Shown here: positions 16,387-24,766 of the stretch, piece after piece
Position numbering within the stretch: the stretch's first letter is position 1
How the letters are laid out: every line of letters begins with the position of its first letter
Assembly (NCBI RefSeq): GCF_023074055.1
Contig: NZ_JADPKR010000108.1
Span: 310,001-374,000, forward strand
DNA: 64,000 nt
Reading direction: 5' to 3'
DNA from: Bradyrhizobium sp. 141
Lineage (GTDB): Bacteria; Pseudomonadota; Alphaproteobacteria; Rhizobiales; Xanthobacteraceae
Made by a program: the position numbers and the translations under genes
The notes under the pieces: model-generated
The model's database searches: none
Told to the model about the DNA's origin: nothing
The model's input: only the letters and a program-made list of their open reading frames with translations

Positions 16387-16854
16387 ATGGCCATCCTCAT
16401 TCAATTCGTGATCGGCCTGATCTTCGGTCTCGGTCTCATCGTCTCCGGCATGTCCGACCCCGCGAAGGTTCTGAACTTCCTCGACGTTGGCGGCATTCCG
16501 GCGGGGACATGGGATGCGAGCCTTGCCTTCGTGATGGCCGGTGCGGTGGCTGTGACCTTCATCGGCTTTGGCTACGTCCTGAGGCGCGCGCGTCCGTTTT
16601 TCGCCGAACGATTCTATCTCCCCACGCGAAGAGACATCGATTCCAGAATCGTCGCAGGTCCGGCGATCTTCGGGATCGGCTGGGGAGTGGCGGGTTTCTG
16701 TCCGGGGCCGGCGCTGACCGCGCTCGGGTTCGGTTCTTCTTCCGCCTTCATCTTCGTCGCGGCGATGTGTGCCGGCATGGTGCTCGCGCGCTTTGTCGCC
16801 AACCTGCCGTCGCTGACGCGCTTCGTCGCGCCGGCCGATCCGCTCGAAACCTGA
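16387..16854 (+). CDS. YeeE/YedE-type sulfur transporter, second half
   Basis: 155 residues, four to five helices, with GLIVSGMSDPAKVLNFLDVG at the N-terminus and the second Cys signature GWGVAGFCPGPALTALGFG near residue 105. It is the partner of the preceding gene, five bases away. The pair ends in a perfect palindromic terminator at 16863-16896. No regulator such as BigR is adjacent, which is unusual for the sulfide-responsive versions. Confidence 0.88.
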   Translation: MAILIQFVIGLIFGLGLIVSGMSDPAKVLNFLDVGGIPAGTWDASLAFVMAGAVAVTFIGFGYVLRRARPFFAERFYLPTRRDIDSRIVAGPAIFGIGWGVAGFCPGPALTALGFGSSSAFIFVAAMCAGMVLARFVANLPSLTRFVAPADPLET

Positions 16855-16862
16855 CGACGCGA

Positions 16863-16896
16863 AAAGGACCGGACGACGATCGTCGTCCGGTCCTTT
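16863..16896. terminator. Bidirectional terminator, perfect 34-base palindrome
   Basis: AAAGGACCGGACGACGA followed by its exact complement, with A-rich and T-rich outer bases, between convergent genes. It should stop transcription from the YeeE/YedE pair and from 16915-17247. Confidence 0.8.
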
Positions 16897-16914
16897 CGCC
16901 TTACCTCGTGGTCA

Positions 16915-17247
16915 CTACCAGCGGTCGTCGCCGACACCCACGCCGACGCTGACGCCAGGCGCGCGAATGCCGACGCCGGCGCGCGGGCCGTCATCCCAGT
17001 CGCGATGATACGACCGGCGCTCATAATAGCGTTCGCGCGGCATGGAATTATAGGAATCGCGCACGATCACGCGCGAACCGCCGCGGGTTCGATAGCAGCG
17101 GCCGGCGTCGTCACAGACAAGCCGTACCTGCTGGACCAGATCCGGATTAGCGTACTCGCTGCTTGTGTAAATATCGGACGCCTTCGCACTCGACGCGGCT
17201 GCCAAAGCACCGACGCCCGCCAACAGCGCAATCGTGAATGTCTTCAT
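16915..17247 (-). CDS. Exported small hypothetical protein
   Basis: 110 residues from ATG at 17247. Signal peptide MKTFTIALLAGVGALAAASS with cleavage near AKA. The mature part has one CDDAGRCYRTRGGSRV segment (two cysteines), a Tyr/Arg-rich stretch (RERYYERRSYHRDW) and a Gly/Val repeat end (AGVGIRAPGVSVGVGVGDD). Such tails occur in many rhizobial periplasmic proteins without known function. Confidence 0.65.
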   Translation of the reverse strand: MKTFTIALLAGVGALAAASSAKASDIYTSSEYANPDLVQQVRLVCDDAGRCYRTRGGSRVIVRDSYNSMPRERYYERRSYHRDWDDGPRAGVGIRAPGVSVGVGVGDDRW

Positions 17248-17355
17248 CCTGTCCTCCTCCGAAACTGCCCTCGGCGGTAACAAGAAGGGGAGGCGGTGAT
17301 CGTTCCCCGCTACGATGCTGGTTTTTCCCGGAACTGCCCGTCTTTTGGGCGGTTC

Positions 17356-17760
17356 CTAGATGGGCTCGTAAGTCTCGGTCCCGCAGATGTCGTCGGCTTC
17401 CGCACGTCGTCGGTCGACAACCTTTCCGCCCGTTATCGTCACGATGTAGGTCTGGGCACCGAGCGAAGTGCCAGTCGCGGAGGTGAGCTGCGCGCGGACG
17501 CAGGAGGTCCAGCCCGGTCCGCGCACCTCACGATGGGGCGGGGCGACCTGCACCTCGCGCGGATAGGAGGTGGTCAGGAAGACGACATCCATCTGCTCGC
17601 GTACCAGGCGCTTGACGTCGGGAGGCGCTTCGGGCGGCGGCTGCTCGGCCTCCCTCATGCGCATGAACTCAGGCACCGGCGCGCGGCTGTCGGCAAAGCC
17701 GCAGGCACCCAGCGCGAGCGCGCCGGCGAGCAGCGCCGCATGAGCAATAGTCCGCAACAT
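17356..17760 (-). CDS. Lipoprotein, unknown function
   Basis: 134 residues from ATG at 17760. The N-terminus MLRTIAHAALLAGALALGAC has a lipobox (LGAC) with the lipidated Cys at residue 20. The mature part is hydrophilic with two further cysteines (WTSCVRAQL, DDICGTET) that may form a disulfide. No domain recognised. Probably anchored in the outer membrane facing the periplasm. Confidence 0.68.
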   Translation of the reverse strand: MLRTIAHAALLAGALALGACGFADSRAPVPEFMRMREAEQPPPEAPPDVKRLVREQMDVVFLTTSYPREVQVAPPHREVRGPGWTSCVRAQLTSATGTSLGAQTYIVTITGGKVVDRRRAEADDICGTETYEPI

Positions 17761-17911
17761 CCGTGAAGGTCCCCTGGGACAACAGATAGGCAGCAATGCG
17801 ATCCGGCGAAGTCCCTGGCGATCAAGATTTGCTGAAGTGCTGGAACTCGCGGCATTTCATATTCCGGAATTGCAGGCTAGGTTTGTACCCCAGACGAAGG
17901 GGATTGCACCG

Positions 17912-18136
17912 ATGAGGATTTTGGTCATAGCGGCCGCTGTGCTGGCACTGACGGCCGGCTCGGCGCAGGCGCAGGGCCGGCGGCCAGCAGCTGACCCGGC
18001 CAAGCCGGCCGACAACAAGCCCAAGGTCGACGAGAAGGCCTACAAGGCCGCGCTCGAGCGCATTCCCGAGCCCAAGGACAAGTACGACCCGTGGGGCGGA
18101 GCCCGCCCGAGCGAACCCGCCAAAAAGCCGAAATAG
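17912..18136 (+). CDS. Small exported protein with DPWGG motif (copy 1)
   Basis: 74 residues from ATG at 17912. Signal peptide MRILVIAAAVLALTAGSAQA, then a Pro/Lys-rich mature peptide with the core EKAYKAALERIPEPKDKYDP followed by WGGARP. The same core, KAYKxxLxxIPxxKxxxDPWGGxR, is found in the protein at 19785-20078, so the two are paralogs 1.7 kb apart. Function unknown. Only about 50 residues remain after cleavage. Confidence 0.7.
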   Translation: MRILVIAAAVLALTAGSAQAQGRRPAADPAKPADNKPKVDEKAYKAALERIPEPKDKYDPWGGARPSEPAKKPK

Positions 18137-18539
18137 GGTAGACGGCCTCTGGCGCTTCAACGGGGGTTGCGCGATCCCCGCACGGGCGCGCAGAGCTACC
18201 ACCCGAGGGCCGTGATCAATCAGCCTTCCGCCGATCGTTGAGTCTGAGGCGGCGTCACTCACGGGATCGACGACTAGGTGCCCGCGAGCGCGCGCTTGCA
18301 GGGCAGCGCCGCCGTCGCCGCACGCAATCATAACCGTGCTGTGGATGCGATGCGAACGCTCGTTCACATCGTGCGCATTATTGCACGAAGGCGAGGCCGA
18401 CGCGCTTGTCACTCCTCAATACTGGCGCTACTTGCACAGCGCTTCAGACTTCGATTGCGACGCTGGAGCGGACAGTCAGTTCCGCCGACTTTGCTCACAA
18501 GCCTTTCTTTTATGGCGTTACGCGCCGATGGAGATTCCG
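18137..18539. other. Intergenic region, no gene seen
   Basis: Frames on both strands are open but show no homology-like motifs and depend on unlikely starts. The 3' part should hold the promoter for the HdeA-like gene; no clear hexamers. Confidence 0.5.
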
Positions 18540-18833
18540 ATGAAGACCACGCTTTCGCTTCTGCTCGCCGCCGCGTTCTCGCTGTCGTCGATGCCCGCCC
18601 ACGCCGTCAAGTGGGACCTCTCGACCATGAGCTGCAAGCAGTTCCTCGAGAGCGGCGAAGACAACATCCAGGTCGTGCTGACCTGGATGGACGGCTGGTA
18701 CAAGGGCGACGAGGACAACGCGATCATCGACACCGACGTGTTCATCGAGAACGCCAAGAAATTCGGTGCCTATTGCGGAAAGAATCCGACCGCCAGCATC
18801 GTCACCGCAGCAGACGAGGTGCTCGGCAAGTGA
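18540..18833 (+). CDS. HdeA-family periplasmic protein
   Basis: 97 residues from ATG at 18540, with GGAG eight bases upstream. Signal peptide MKTTLSLLLAAAFSLSSMPA (cleavage near AHA). The mature part, TMSCKQFLESGEDNIQVVLT, WMDGWYKGD, NAKKFGAYCGKNP, has the two cysteines and helical pattern of the HdeA/HdeB acid-stress chaperone family, which bind unfolded periplasmic proteins at low pH. Being a single gene with no hdeB or hdeD next to it, its role in acid protection is inferred. Confidence 0.82.
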   Translation: MKTTLSLLLAAAFSLSSMPAHAVKWDLSTMSCKQFLESGEDNIQVVLTWMDGWYKGDEDNAIIDTDVFIENAKKFGAYCGKNPTASIVTAADEVLGK

Positions 18834-18955
18834 TTTGAGGCGTGCGGACCGAAGCGCGACTGCAATCGCGCTTTGGTCCCTTGCTTCGACACGATCGTGA
18901 TGGGGAGCCGCGGTGCGCTGTGCGCTCACGCGGCTCTCTTCTTTCGTGCTGATGC

Positions 18956-19420
18956 TCAGCCCGGCAGCATAGCGAACGCGCTCGACACCATCGCCACCGG
19001 CTTGTTGTCCGCAGCCGAGAGCAGCGTGACGCGGCCAAAGCTCATGGTACGCCCGAGCCGCACCACGCGCGCGTCCGCCAGCACGTCCATTGAGGAGACC
19101 GCGCGCATGAAATGCGTGGTCTGGTCGACCGTGGTCATGGGGCGATAGCCGCGATTGGCAGCGAGGATCGCGATGACCATCGCAGTGTCGGCGAGCGCCA
19201 TCAGGGCCTGGCCGCAAACCACGCCGCCGTTCCGGCACAGTCGCTCCGAAAACGGCATGCGCAGGAGCGCGCCCGGCTGCCAGTCCGGCACATCCGCCGG
19301 CTGCGCGTGCTCGATGCGCTCGACCGCGAGGTTGAGATCCTGGACCCAGGGCGCAAAAACCTCGCCGAGGATGCGTCTGGCGTCGGGGAGGCCGAATTCG
19401 GCGTCTGGCTGCATTTGCAT
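18956..19420 (-). CDS. PaaI-like hotdog thioesterase
   Basis: 154 residues from ATG at 19420 (AGGAG 11 bases upstream; ATG at 19414 is possible). The hotdog core is visible: RNGGVVCGQALMALADTAMV, PMTTVDQTTHFMRAVSSMDV, ARVVRLGRTMSFGRVTLLSA. These enzymes hydrolyse acyl-CoA thioesters. The usual HGG is GGVVCG here and the typical Asp is in LADTAM. The exact substrate is unknown. Confidence 0.78.
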   Translation of the reverse strand: MQMQPDAEFGLPDARRILGEVFAPWVQDLNLAVERIEHAQPADVPDWQPGALLRMPFSERLCRNGGVVCGQALMALADTAMVIAILAANRGYRPMTTVDQTTHFMRAVSSMDVLADARVVRLGRTMSFGRVTLLSAADNKPVAMVSSAFAMLPG

Positions 19421-19564
19421 TGCTGTCGCGCTCTCCTGTATTGCCTGATGTTTCGGGCATTGTGCGCGCATCGGCGCGGCAAAGTCACCCGGTCTCGCGC
19501 CGGTCCCGTCGGCTTGAAAATGCCTGACTTGGGCCGATATGATGCCTGGCTTGGGTAGGGGTGG

Positions 19565-19699
19565 ATGATGTTGCGTCGGTATGTCCTCGTCTTCTCTATG
19601 GTCGCGCTCGGCCTCGCGCTGAGCGGGTGCACCAAATGCGGTCCGATCTGGGACGATTGGCTGCATGGGCCCAAATCGTGCCGATCGGATCGGCTCTAG
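19565..19699 (+). CDS. Small lipoprotein
   Basis: 44 residues from ATG at 19565, with AGGGG just upstream. MMLRRYVLVFSMVALGLALS is followed by GC, giving the lipobox ALSGC, then the short mature part CTKCGPIWDDWLHGPKSC and SDRL. Three cysteines remain (CTKC, KSC), one of them lipidated. Short, but the signal, lipobox and ribosome site agree. Function unknown; it lies 85 bases before the second DPWGG gene. Confidence 0.6.
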   Translation: MMLRRYVLVFSMVALGLALSGCTKCGPIWDDWLHGPKSCRSDRL

Positions 19700-19784
19700 C
19701 CGGCCTCGAACGGCCTCGGCGACCGCGACAAGGATGACGAGGTACGGGCGATCCGTGCCTCATGGGATGATCAAGGAGTAGACG

Positions 19785-20078
19785 ATGAAGCTTTTCCGTT
19801 TGGCCGCGGTGCTGGCCGTGGTGGCGGGACCTGCCTATGCGCAAATGCCCAATCTCAATTTGCTGCAGGACGCCCCGAGCAAGACCCCGGAGGAGAAGGC
19901 GGCCGAAGCCGAGCGTGACAAGGCCTATAAGGAAACGCTGAAGAAGATTCCGGATTCCAAGACGTCCAACGATCCCTGGGGCGGCATGCGCTCCGATCCG
20001 CCGAAACAGACCGCGGCGCCGAAGGCATCGGCCGCAACCAGCGCGCCGAAGAAGAAGTCCGGCACGGCTGCCAACTGA
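19785..20078 (+). CDS. Small exported protein with DPWGG motif (copy 2)
   Basis: 97 residues. Signal peptide MKLFRLAAVLAVVAGPAYAQ, then DKAYKETLKKIPDSKTSNDP followed by WGGMR, the same core as in 17912-18136. It has an extra N-terminal segment with charged residues (KTPEEKAAEAERDK) and a Lys/Ala/Pro tail (KASAATSAPKKKSG). No known function. Confidence 0.72.
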   Translation: MKLFRLAAVLAVVAGPAYAQMPNLNLLQDAPSKTPEEKAAEAERDKAYKETLKKIPDSKTSNDPWGGMRSDPPKQTAAPKASAATSAPKKKSGTAAN

Positions 20079-20186
20079 CGCAGCCCCGTTCCGGGGGCAG
20101 CAAGGACGCCCTTCGAACAGGACTCCTCTTCATGCGGCCCGCGCCCTACATTGGTTGCAAGCGTAGCGCGTAGAGGAGGGCAGGGC

Positions 20187-20441
20187 ATGGCCGATCGTCC
20201 GCGGGATCTTGCCGAGCGGATGGCGCGCCGGCGCAAGCTGGCCGGCAAGCCCGGCCAAACGGTCGGCGACGGCTATCTGCGCGAGACCTTCACGCTGCCG
20301 CGCGCGGCGGCGCGGGAACGGGCGCAGGCCTTCTTCGCTCGCTACCCCAAGGCCGGCTATATGAGCGCGGTCGAGACCTGGCGCGAACTGCCTGGCGGCG
20401 ACATCGAATTCACCATGCGGCGGCTGCCCAGCGCGGACTAA
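20187..20441 (+). CDS. Small basic hypothetical protein
   Basis: 84 residues from ATG at 20187 with GAGGAGGG six bases before it. The N-terminal half is Arg-rich (ADRPRDLAERMARRRKLAGK) and the C-terminal half is more regular (ARERAQAFFARYPKAGYMSA, ETWRELPGGDIEFTMRRLPS). No signal or membrane segment. No family recognised. Confidence 0.65.
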   Translation: MADRPRDLAERMARRRKLAGKPGQTVGDGYLRETFTLPRAAARERAQAFFARYPKAGYMSAVETWRELPGGDIEFTMRRLPSAD

Positions 20442-20465
20442 AGCGGGCTTGATCCGCAGGCCTTG

Positions 20466-20699
20466 CTAGTCGAGGGTTTCGGCAACGATGCGGATCCGGA
20501 ACACGGGCTCCTTGGCCTCGTCCAGCAGCTCCATGTGCCATTCGGAATTTTCCTGGAGCTTGCGGGCAAGGCCGGCGGTCATGTCGGCGCAGACACTGGT
20601 CATCTCTTTCCAGGCCGAATTGCGATCGGCAAATTCCGTCGCCTGGTCGGCGCAGCCGGAATAGAGGCCGTTCCGGATTCGAAAGAAATAGAGCGGCAT
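20466..20699 (-). CDS. DUF6894-like small protein
   Basis: 77 residues from ATG at 20699. The N-terminal MPLYFFRIRNGLYSGCADQA followed by TEFADRNSAWKEM fits the small DUF6894-type proteins frequent in Bradyrhizobium (MPxYFFxxRxG). The C-terminal part, WHMELLDEAKEPVFRIRIVA, ends in a beta strand like a small sandwich. Function unknown. Confidence 0.7.
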   Translation of the reverse strand: MPLYFFRIRNGLYSGCADQATEFADRNSAWKEMTSVCADMTAGLARKLQENSEWHMELLDEAKEPVFRIRIVAETLD

Positions 20700-20815
20700 G
20701 GCTGGCACCGAATCGCGCACGTGATGGCCTCGTCCCGAAGGCCATGGGCGCGCGCACTCCAATCCCAAACCCGCGTCAGATCAATTCCGGGCGGCTACGG
20801 ATGATGCCGCCGATT

Positions 20816-21016
20816 TCATCCGGCCGGTTCAGGCGGCCTTTCGGCCGATCGCTTCAGCTCCCGATCGATGCGCAGCTGCACGCGCCGGATCGCCAGCAGG
20901 TCGATTTTGGTCTCGGTCCTGCCGGACTTGATCTGCTCGCCGATGCGGAACTGCCACTGCCAGATTCCGGGAATCGCTGTCTTGGCGACGGTGAACTCGA
21001 TGCCCCTGTGATTCAT
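20816..21016 (-). CDS. Small hypothetical protein
   Basis: 66 residues from ATG at 21016, chosen over 21028 because GGAGG lies at ideal spacing before it. MNHRGIEFTVAKTAIPGIWQ, WQFRIGEQIKSGRTETKIDL, then a charged helix AIRRVQLRIDRELKRSAERP. It looks like a small beta-plus-helix protein seen in rhizobia; no function known. Confidence 0.65.
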   Translation of the reverse strand: MNHRGIEFTVAKTAIPGIWQWQFRIGEQIKSGRTETKIDLLAIRRVQLRIDRELKRSAERPPEPAG

Positions 21017-21349
21017 GGTGACCTCCACGATTCACGTCCATGATTGCAAACATGCTGGTCGTCTTGATATTCCCGAGACAAGCAAAATCTGTCGGTAAGC
21101 CCTGGATAGTTCAGGGATCTCTCGAACGCGCGCGCGCCCCGAAACAAGCGAAGCCGTGTTTCGGGAGACTCCGGTCCGTCAGCAAGACTGTCGGACCCCC
21201 GTGGTTCTCCGACCATGAACAGAGTTCCTGAGCTTGCGTCCCGGTGCGTTCACGTACCGAGACCCGCCCGTGGGGCCCGCCAGGGACCGACTCCATGCTG
21301 CGGCATGTGCTTTGCTTGGTGTGATGACGGCAAGCAACATGGGCCCGTC
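21017..21349. other. Intergenic region, no gene seen
   Basis: Between a minus-strand gene and a plus-strand gene, so promoters for both should lie here. Short open frames lack ribosome sites or recognisable motifs. Confidence 0.45.
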
Positions 21350-21607
21350 ATGCTCGGCATTCCCCGCCGCTACAGTCACTTCGTCTTCGGAATCATCCAG
21401 TCCGGACTGACCTCGCTGATCGCGGCGGGGATCGCCAGCCTTCCCGCAGGCAGTGCGATGATCTTCGTTGGGCATTGGATGGTGTCGTGGCTGATCGCCT
21501 GGGCCGCGATGCTGCCGATCGTGCTGTTGGCGGCGCCCGCGATCCGCGCCTTCGCACTGCTCCTGACCCAGGAGGAGAGGGAACCGCGCGCCGGCAGCCA
21601 GGCATGA
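21350..21607 (+). CDS. DUF2798 membrane protein
   Basis: 85 residues from ATG at 21350. Two hydrophobic helices with the DUF2798 pattern MLGIPRRYSHFVFGIIQSGL, TSLIAAGIASLPAG, FVGHWMVSWLIAWAAMLPIV, LLAAPAIRAFALLLT. Small inner-membrane proteins of unknown function. The frame stays open upstream but the extra residues are not hydrophobic and contain no family signature. Confidence 0.78.
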   Translation: MLGIPRRYSHFVFGIIQSGLTSLIAAGIASLPAGSAMIFVGHWMVSWLIAWAAMLPIVLLAAPAIRAFALLLTQEEREPRAGSQA

Positions 21608-21700
21608 AAAAGCCCCGCCTGGGGAGAGCCAAGCGGGGCAGAGAGTTATTGGAGGCTGAGGTGCTGGGCTGCAACACCATAGCCCCGTCATCCTAGCGGG
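21606..21700 (-). ncRNA. Candidate small RNA, minus strand
   Basis: On the minus strand GCCCCGC and GCGGGGC flank a 14-base loop (21612-21639) and are followed by TTTTT, a textbook Rho-independent terminator. No coding gene on that strand precedes it for more than 500 bases. The preceding stretch has CU-rich segments (CCTCAGCCTCC, TAACTCTCTGCCCC) of the kind that pair with ribosome binding sites. The 5' end is a guess; no good promoter is seen. Confidence 0.3.
21612..21639 (-). terminator. Rho-independent terminator
   Basis: Seven-base GC stem and 14-base loop; U-run on the minus strand only. On the plus strand it could also weakly end the DUF2798 transcript. Confidence 0.6.
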
Positions 21701-21885
21701 CTCCGCTTACGACAGCCTGACAGGCGGCCAATTTCCGGGCTCGATGCTGAGGCCGCAGACAGGCCCCGCACCCGTCCCAATTTCGACATTTGTTCGCACA
21801 ACTGCGGACACACCCGTCGGCAAGATTCCAAACCGTTCGGCGCAGCCATGGGGGAAACGTGGCACGCCGGCAACGGGGTGGCATC

Positions 21886-21975
21886 ATGGATAACGTAGAG
21901 CGGTCTTTCGCCGCCGCGACAGCGGCTGGCTTCGTGGTGCTGGTGATCGGCCTCGTGCTGCTGGCGCTGCTGTAG
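21886..21975 (+). CDS. Small single-helix membrane peptide
   Basis: 29 residues from ATG at 21886 with GGGGTGG upstream. MDNVERSFAAATAAGFVVLV followed by IGLVLLALL: a charged N-terminus and one hydrophobic helix. Peptides of this form exist in bacteria as regulators of membrane complexes, but at this length the call rests only on hydrophobicity and the ribosome site. Confidence 0.35.
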   Translation: MDNVERSFAAATAAGFVVLVIGLVLLALL

Positions 21976-22277
21976 GACAGGCGCGCGGGCGGCAGCCGTG
22001 CCCTGCGATGATCGAGGGTACGAGCGTGCCGCCATTCGCAAAACTGGAAAACAACCCCATGCACAGTAGGCTGCATGGGAATTTCGTTGTTCTTTCAGTG
22101 GCTTGAAAGTAGTGTTTAGATACCGTTGAGTGCGGAGCGCGGGTGATGCGCGTCATCCCAACGATGCCGTCCCTTGCGGGGACCGGGCGATCGCTAGCGG
22201 CCATCTCCGCGCGCGGTCGGCGTGAGAGCGCCGTCCGCCGGACCGGCGTCATCGATCGAAGCCGGCCTGGCGGGCCT
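21976..22277. other. Intergenic region with a short hairpin
   Basis: CCCATGCA and TGCATGGG (22056-22079) form a perfect eight-base stem. No coding gene is supported. Confidence 0.4.
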
Positions 22278-22445
22278 TTAGTGGATCTTGATGTCGTTCA
22301 GGGGAAGATGGAGCTCGCTGGCGCGCTCTTCGCGGTCCCTCTTGCGGAACTCGTTTTCCTTGCGCTCGAACTTGATCATCTCCTCATGCGCCGCCTCGAG
22401 CAACGGATTGCGCCGGATCGTTTCGCGGTGCTTGTCTTCGGTCAT
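22278..22445 (-). CDS. Small charged hypothetical protein
   Basis: 55 residues from ATG at 22445. MTEDKHRETIRRNPLLEAAH, EEMIKFERKENEFRKRDREE, RASELHLPLNDIKIH. Almost wholly helical and very rich in Glu, Arg and Lys, so a coiled coil or intrinsically helical protein is likely. A GGGGA element lies nine bases before the start. No family recognised. Confidence 0.5.
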   Translation of the reverse strand: MTEDKHRETIRRNPLLEAAHEEMIKFERKENEFRKRDREERASELHLPLNDIKIH

Positions 22446-22600
22446 GACTGAGGTCCCCAGAGTTGCGGTCTCATCCTGAAGAAGGCCCCAGACCGCGAAA
22501 AGGTTCGGTGCCGTACGATTGCGGAATTATGACGGCGACGCGCGGCCGCGTCTTTGACGGGCGTCAGCTTTAGTCGGGCAAGGACGTCGCGGCTGCTCTG

Positions 22601-22801
22601 CTATTTCGGCGGTTGCAGGCCGGGGGATTTGACCCAGTCGTGCAGATGATTGGCCAGCTCGGCCTGGCGGGCCTTCTTGAGCAGGGCGTCCCTTTCGGGA
22701 CCAGGTGGAAGCCTGGAGGCGTCTTCCTTGACCTGCTTCACCCATGCGGAGAGCCGGTCTTGAAGGGTCAGTTGTTGCCTGAAACGTCGTCGCTTGAGCA
22801 T
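22601..22801 (-). CDS. Small basic hypothetical protein
   Basis: 66 residues from ATG at 22801, preceded by AGGAG. MLKRRRFRQQLTLQDRLSAW, VKQVKEDASRLPPGPERDAL, LKKARQAELANHLHDWVKSP. Resembles short helical rhizobial proteins of unknown role; the LPPGPERDALLKKARQAE segment is typical of them. Confidence 0.7.
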   Translation of the reverse strand: MLKRRRFRQQLTLQDRLSAWVKQVKEDASRLPPGPERDALLKKARQAELANHLHDWVKSPGLQPPK

Positions 22802-22970
22802 GGCGCGCTCCTGTCCGTGTGAGGAAGGCGGGAGCGCAATCAGCGTTCTCAACCCCGATAGCAGCCACGGCCGGGGCGGTGACGATTGATTAGGGTCCAT
22901 AAACGGAACGGCGTCTGTTCAGTTGTGCGCATAACGCGCCCAGGGGGTGGAAAGGCCGCAGATCCAAAAA

Positions 22971-22985
22971 GAACATATTGCGAAC
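22971..22985 (+). promoter_or_regulatory. LexA (SOS) box of recA
   Basis: GAAC-ATATTGC-GAAC, the alphaproteobacterial LexA site (GTTC-N7-GTTC on the other strand), about 93 bases upstream of recA. A second, imperfect site GAAC-AAATGGG-GTAC follows at 22989-23003. Confidence 0.75.
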
Positions 22986-23077
22986 CTGGAACAAATGGGG
23001 TACATTGCTTTTATCGCGGAGCCGCCTCGCAACCGTTTGTCCCTCACGCGAATCCTCGCCATAAGGAGCACGACCCA

Positions 23078-24166
<1,089 letters not shown>

Positions 24167-24290
24167 GACTTAACAGTCAAGTTTTTCGCGAGGAGCGGGC
24201 GCTGAAGACGTTGAGTTGCCGACGTCGTCAGTGCCCGTTTCGTTTGATGATACAAGGGATACCGGATCAGTTCTTGAGACCGGGATTGCC

Positions 24291-24641
24291 ATGAGTTGGA
24301 ATCAATCCGAGACCATTGCGGCTCGCCAGATCATTATTGAGGCGGCGAAAGGCATACTGTCCGGAAGCGTGTCCCCGGTGGAAGGTGCCAGGACAATTGC
24401 AAGGCACAGCTTCAAGGCACGCCTCGAAGATGATTCCGATATCTTGCCTTTTGTCGGAGTTGCTTCGGAGACCGAATCCTTGCCGCTCGGATACGAAAGG
24501 GCGCACTGGCAGGCGCGTGCGCTTGCTGATCTCCAGGGCAAGATCGATGAATCCCAAGCCTGGGCGCTCACAGTCGCGAGCCCCCATTGCCAGAGCCTCG
24601 TGGCCCGATCTGGAAGCCTGATGCGTTGGCCTGACGGCTAG
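24291..24641 (+). CDS. Hypothetical protein, perhaps DUF2489-like
   Basis: 116 residues from ATG at 24291. Its pattern AARQIIIEAAKGILSGSVSP, VEGARTIARHSFKARL, ASETESLPLG and a final SPHCQSLVARS resembles DUF2489-type proteins (helical; IL(S/A)G..., EGxR..., H...). The match is from memory and tentative. It is 125 bases after recA on the same strand with no obvious terminator between. Confidence 0.5.
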   Translation: MSWNQSETIAARQIIIEAAKGILSGSVSPVEGARTIARHSFKARLEDDSDILPFVGVASETESLPLGYERAHWQARALADLQGKIDESQAWALTVASPHCQSLVARSGSLMRWPDG

Positions 24642-24644
24642 GAC

Positions 24645-24760
24645 CGTAGGGTGGATAAGCCGAAGGCGTAATCCACCATTGTTCGTCTCCGCGGAAGCTG
24701 AAGTGGTGGGTTACGCGAGCGGACTGCGCTGTGCGCAGCCGCCCGCTAACCCACCCTACG
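24645..24760. repeat. Dispersed inverted repeat, CGTAGGGTGG type (copy 1)
   Basis: CGTAGGGTGGAT at the left and CTAACCCACCCTACG at the right are complementary. Related copies are at 36945-37063 and 43893-43986. It fills the space between a plus-strand gene and gcvP. Confidence 0.75.
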
Positions 24761-24766
24761 AAGCCG

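Noticed and set aside
17822-18412. 196-codon minus-strand frame
   Set aside because: Overlaps a well-supported signal-peptide gene on the plus strand and has no recognisable motif.
22075-22119. 14-residue frame starting MGISLFFQWLESSV
   Set aside because: It resembles the start of a membrane-protein family I recall only vaguely, but it stops at once and nothing downstream continues it.
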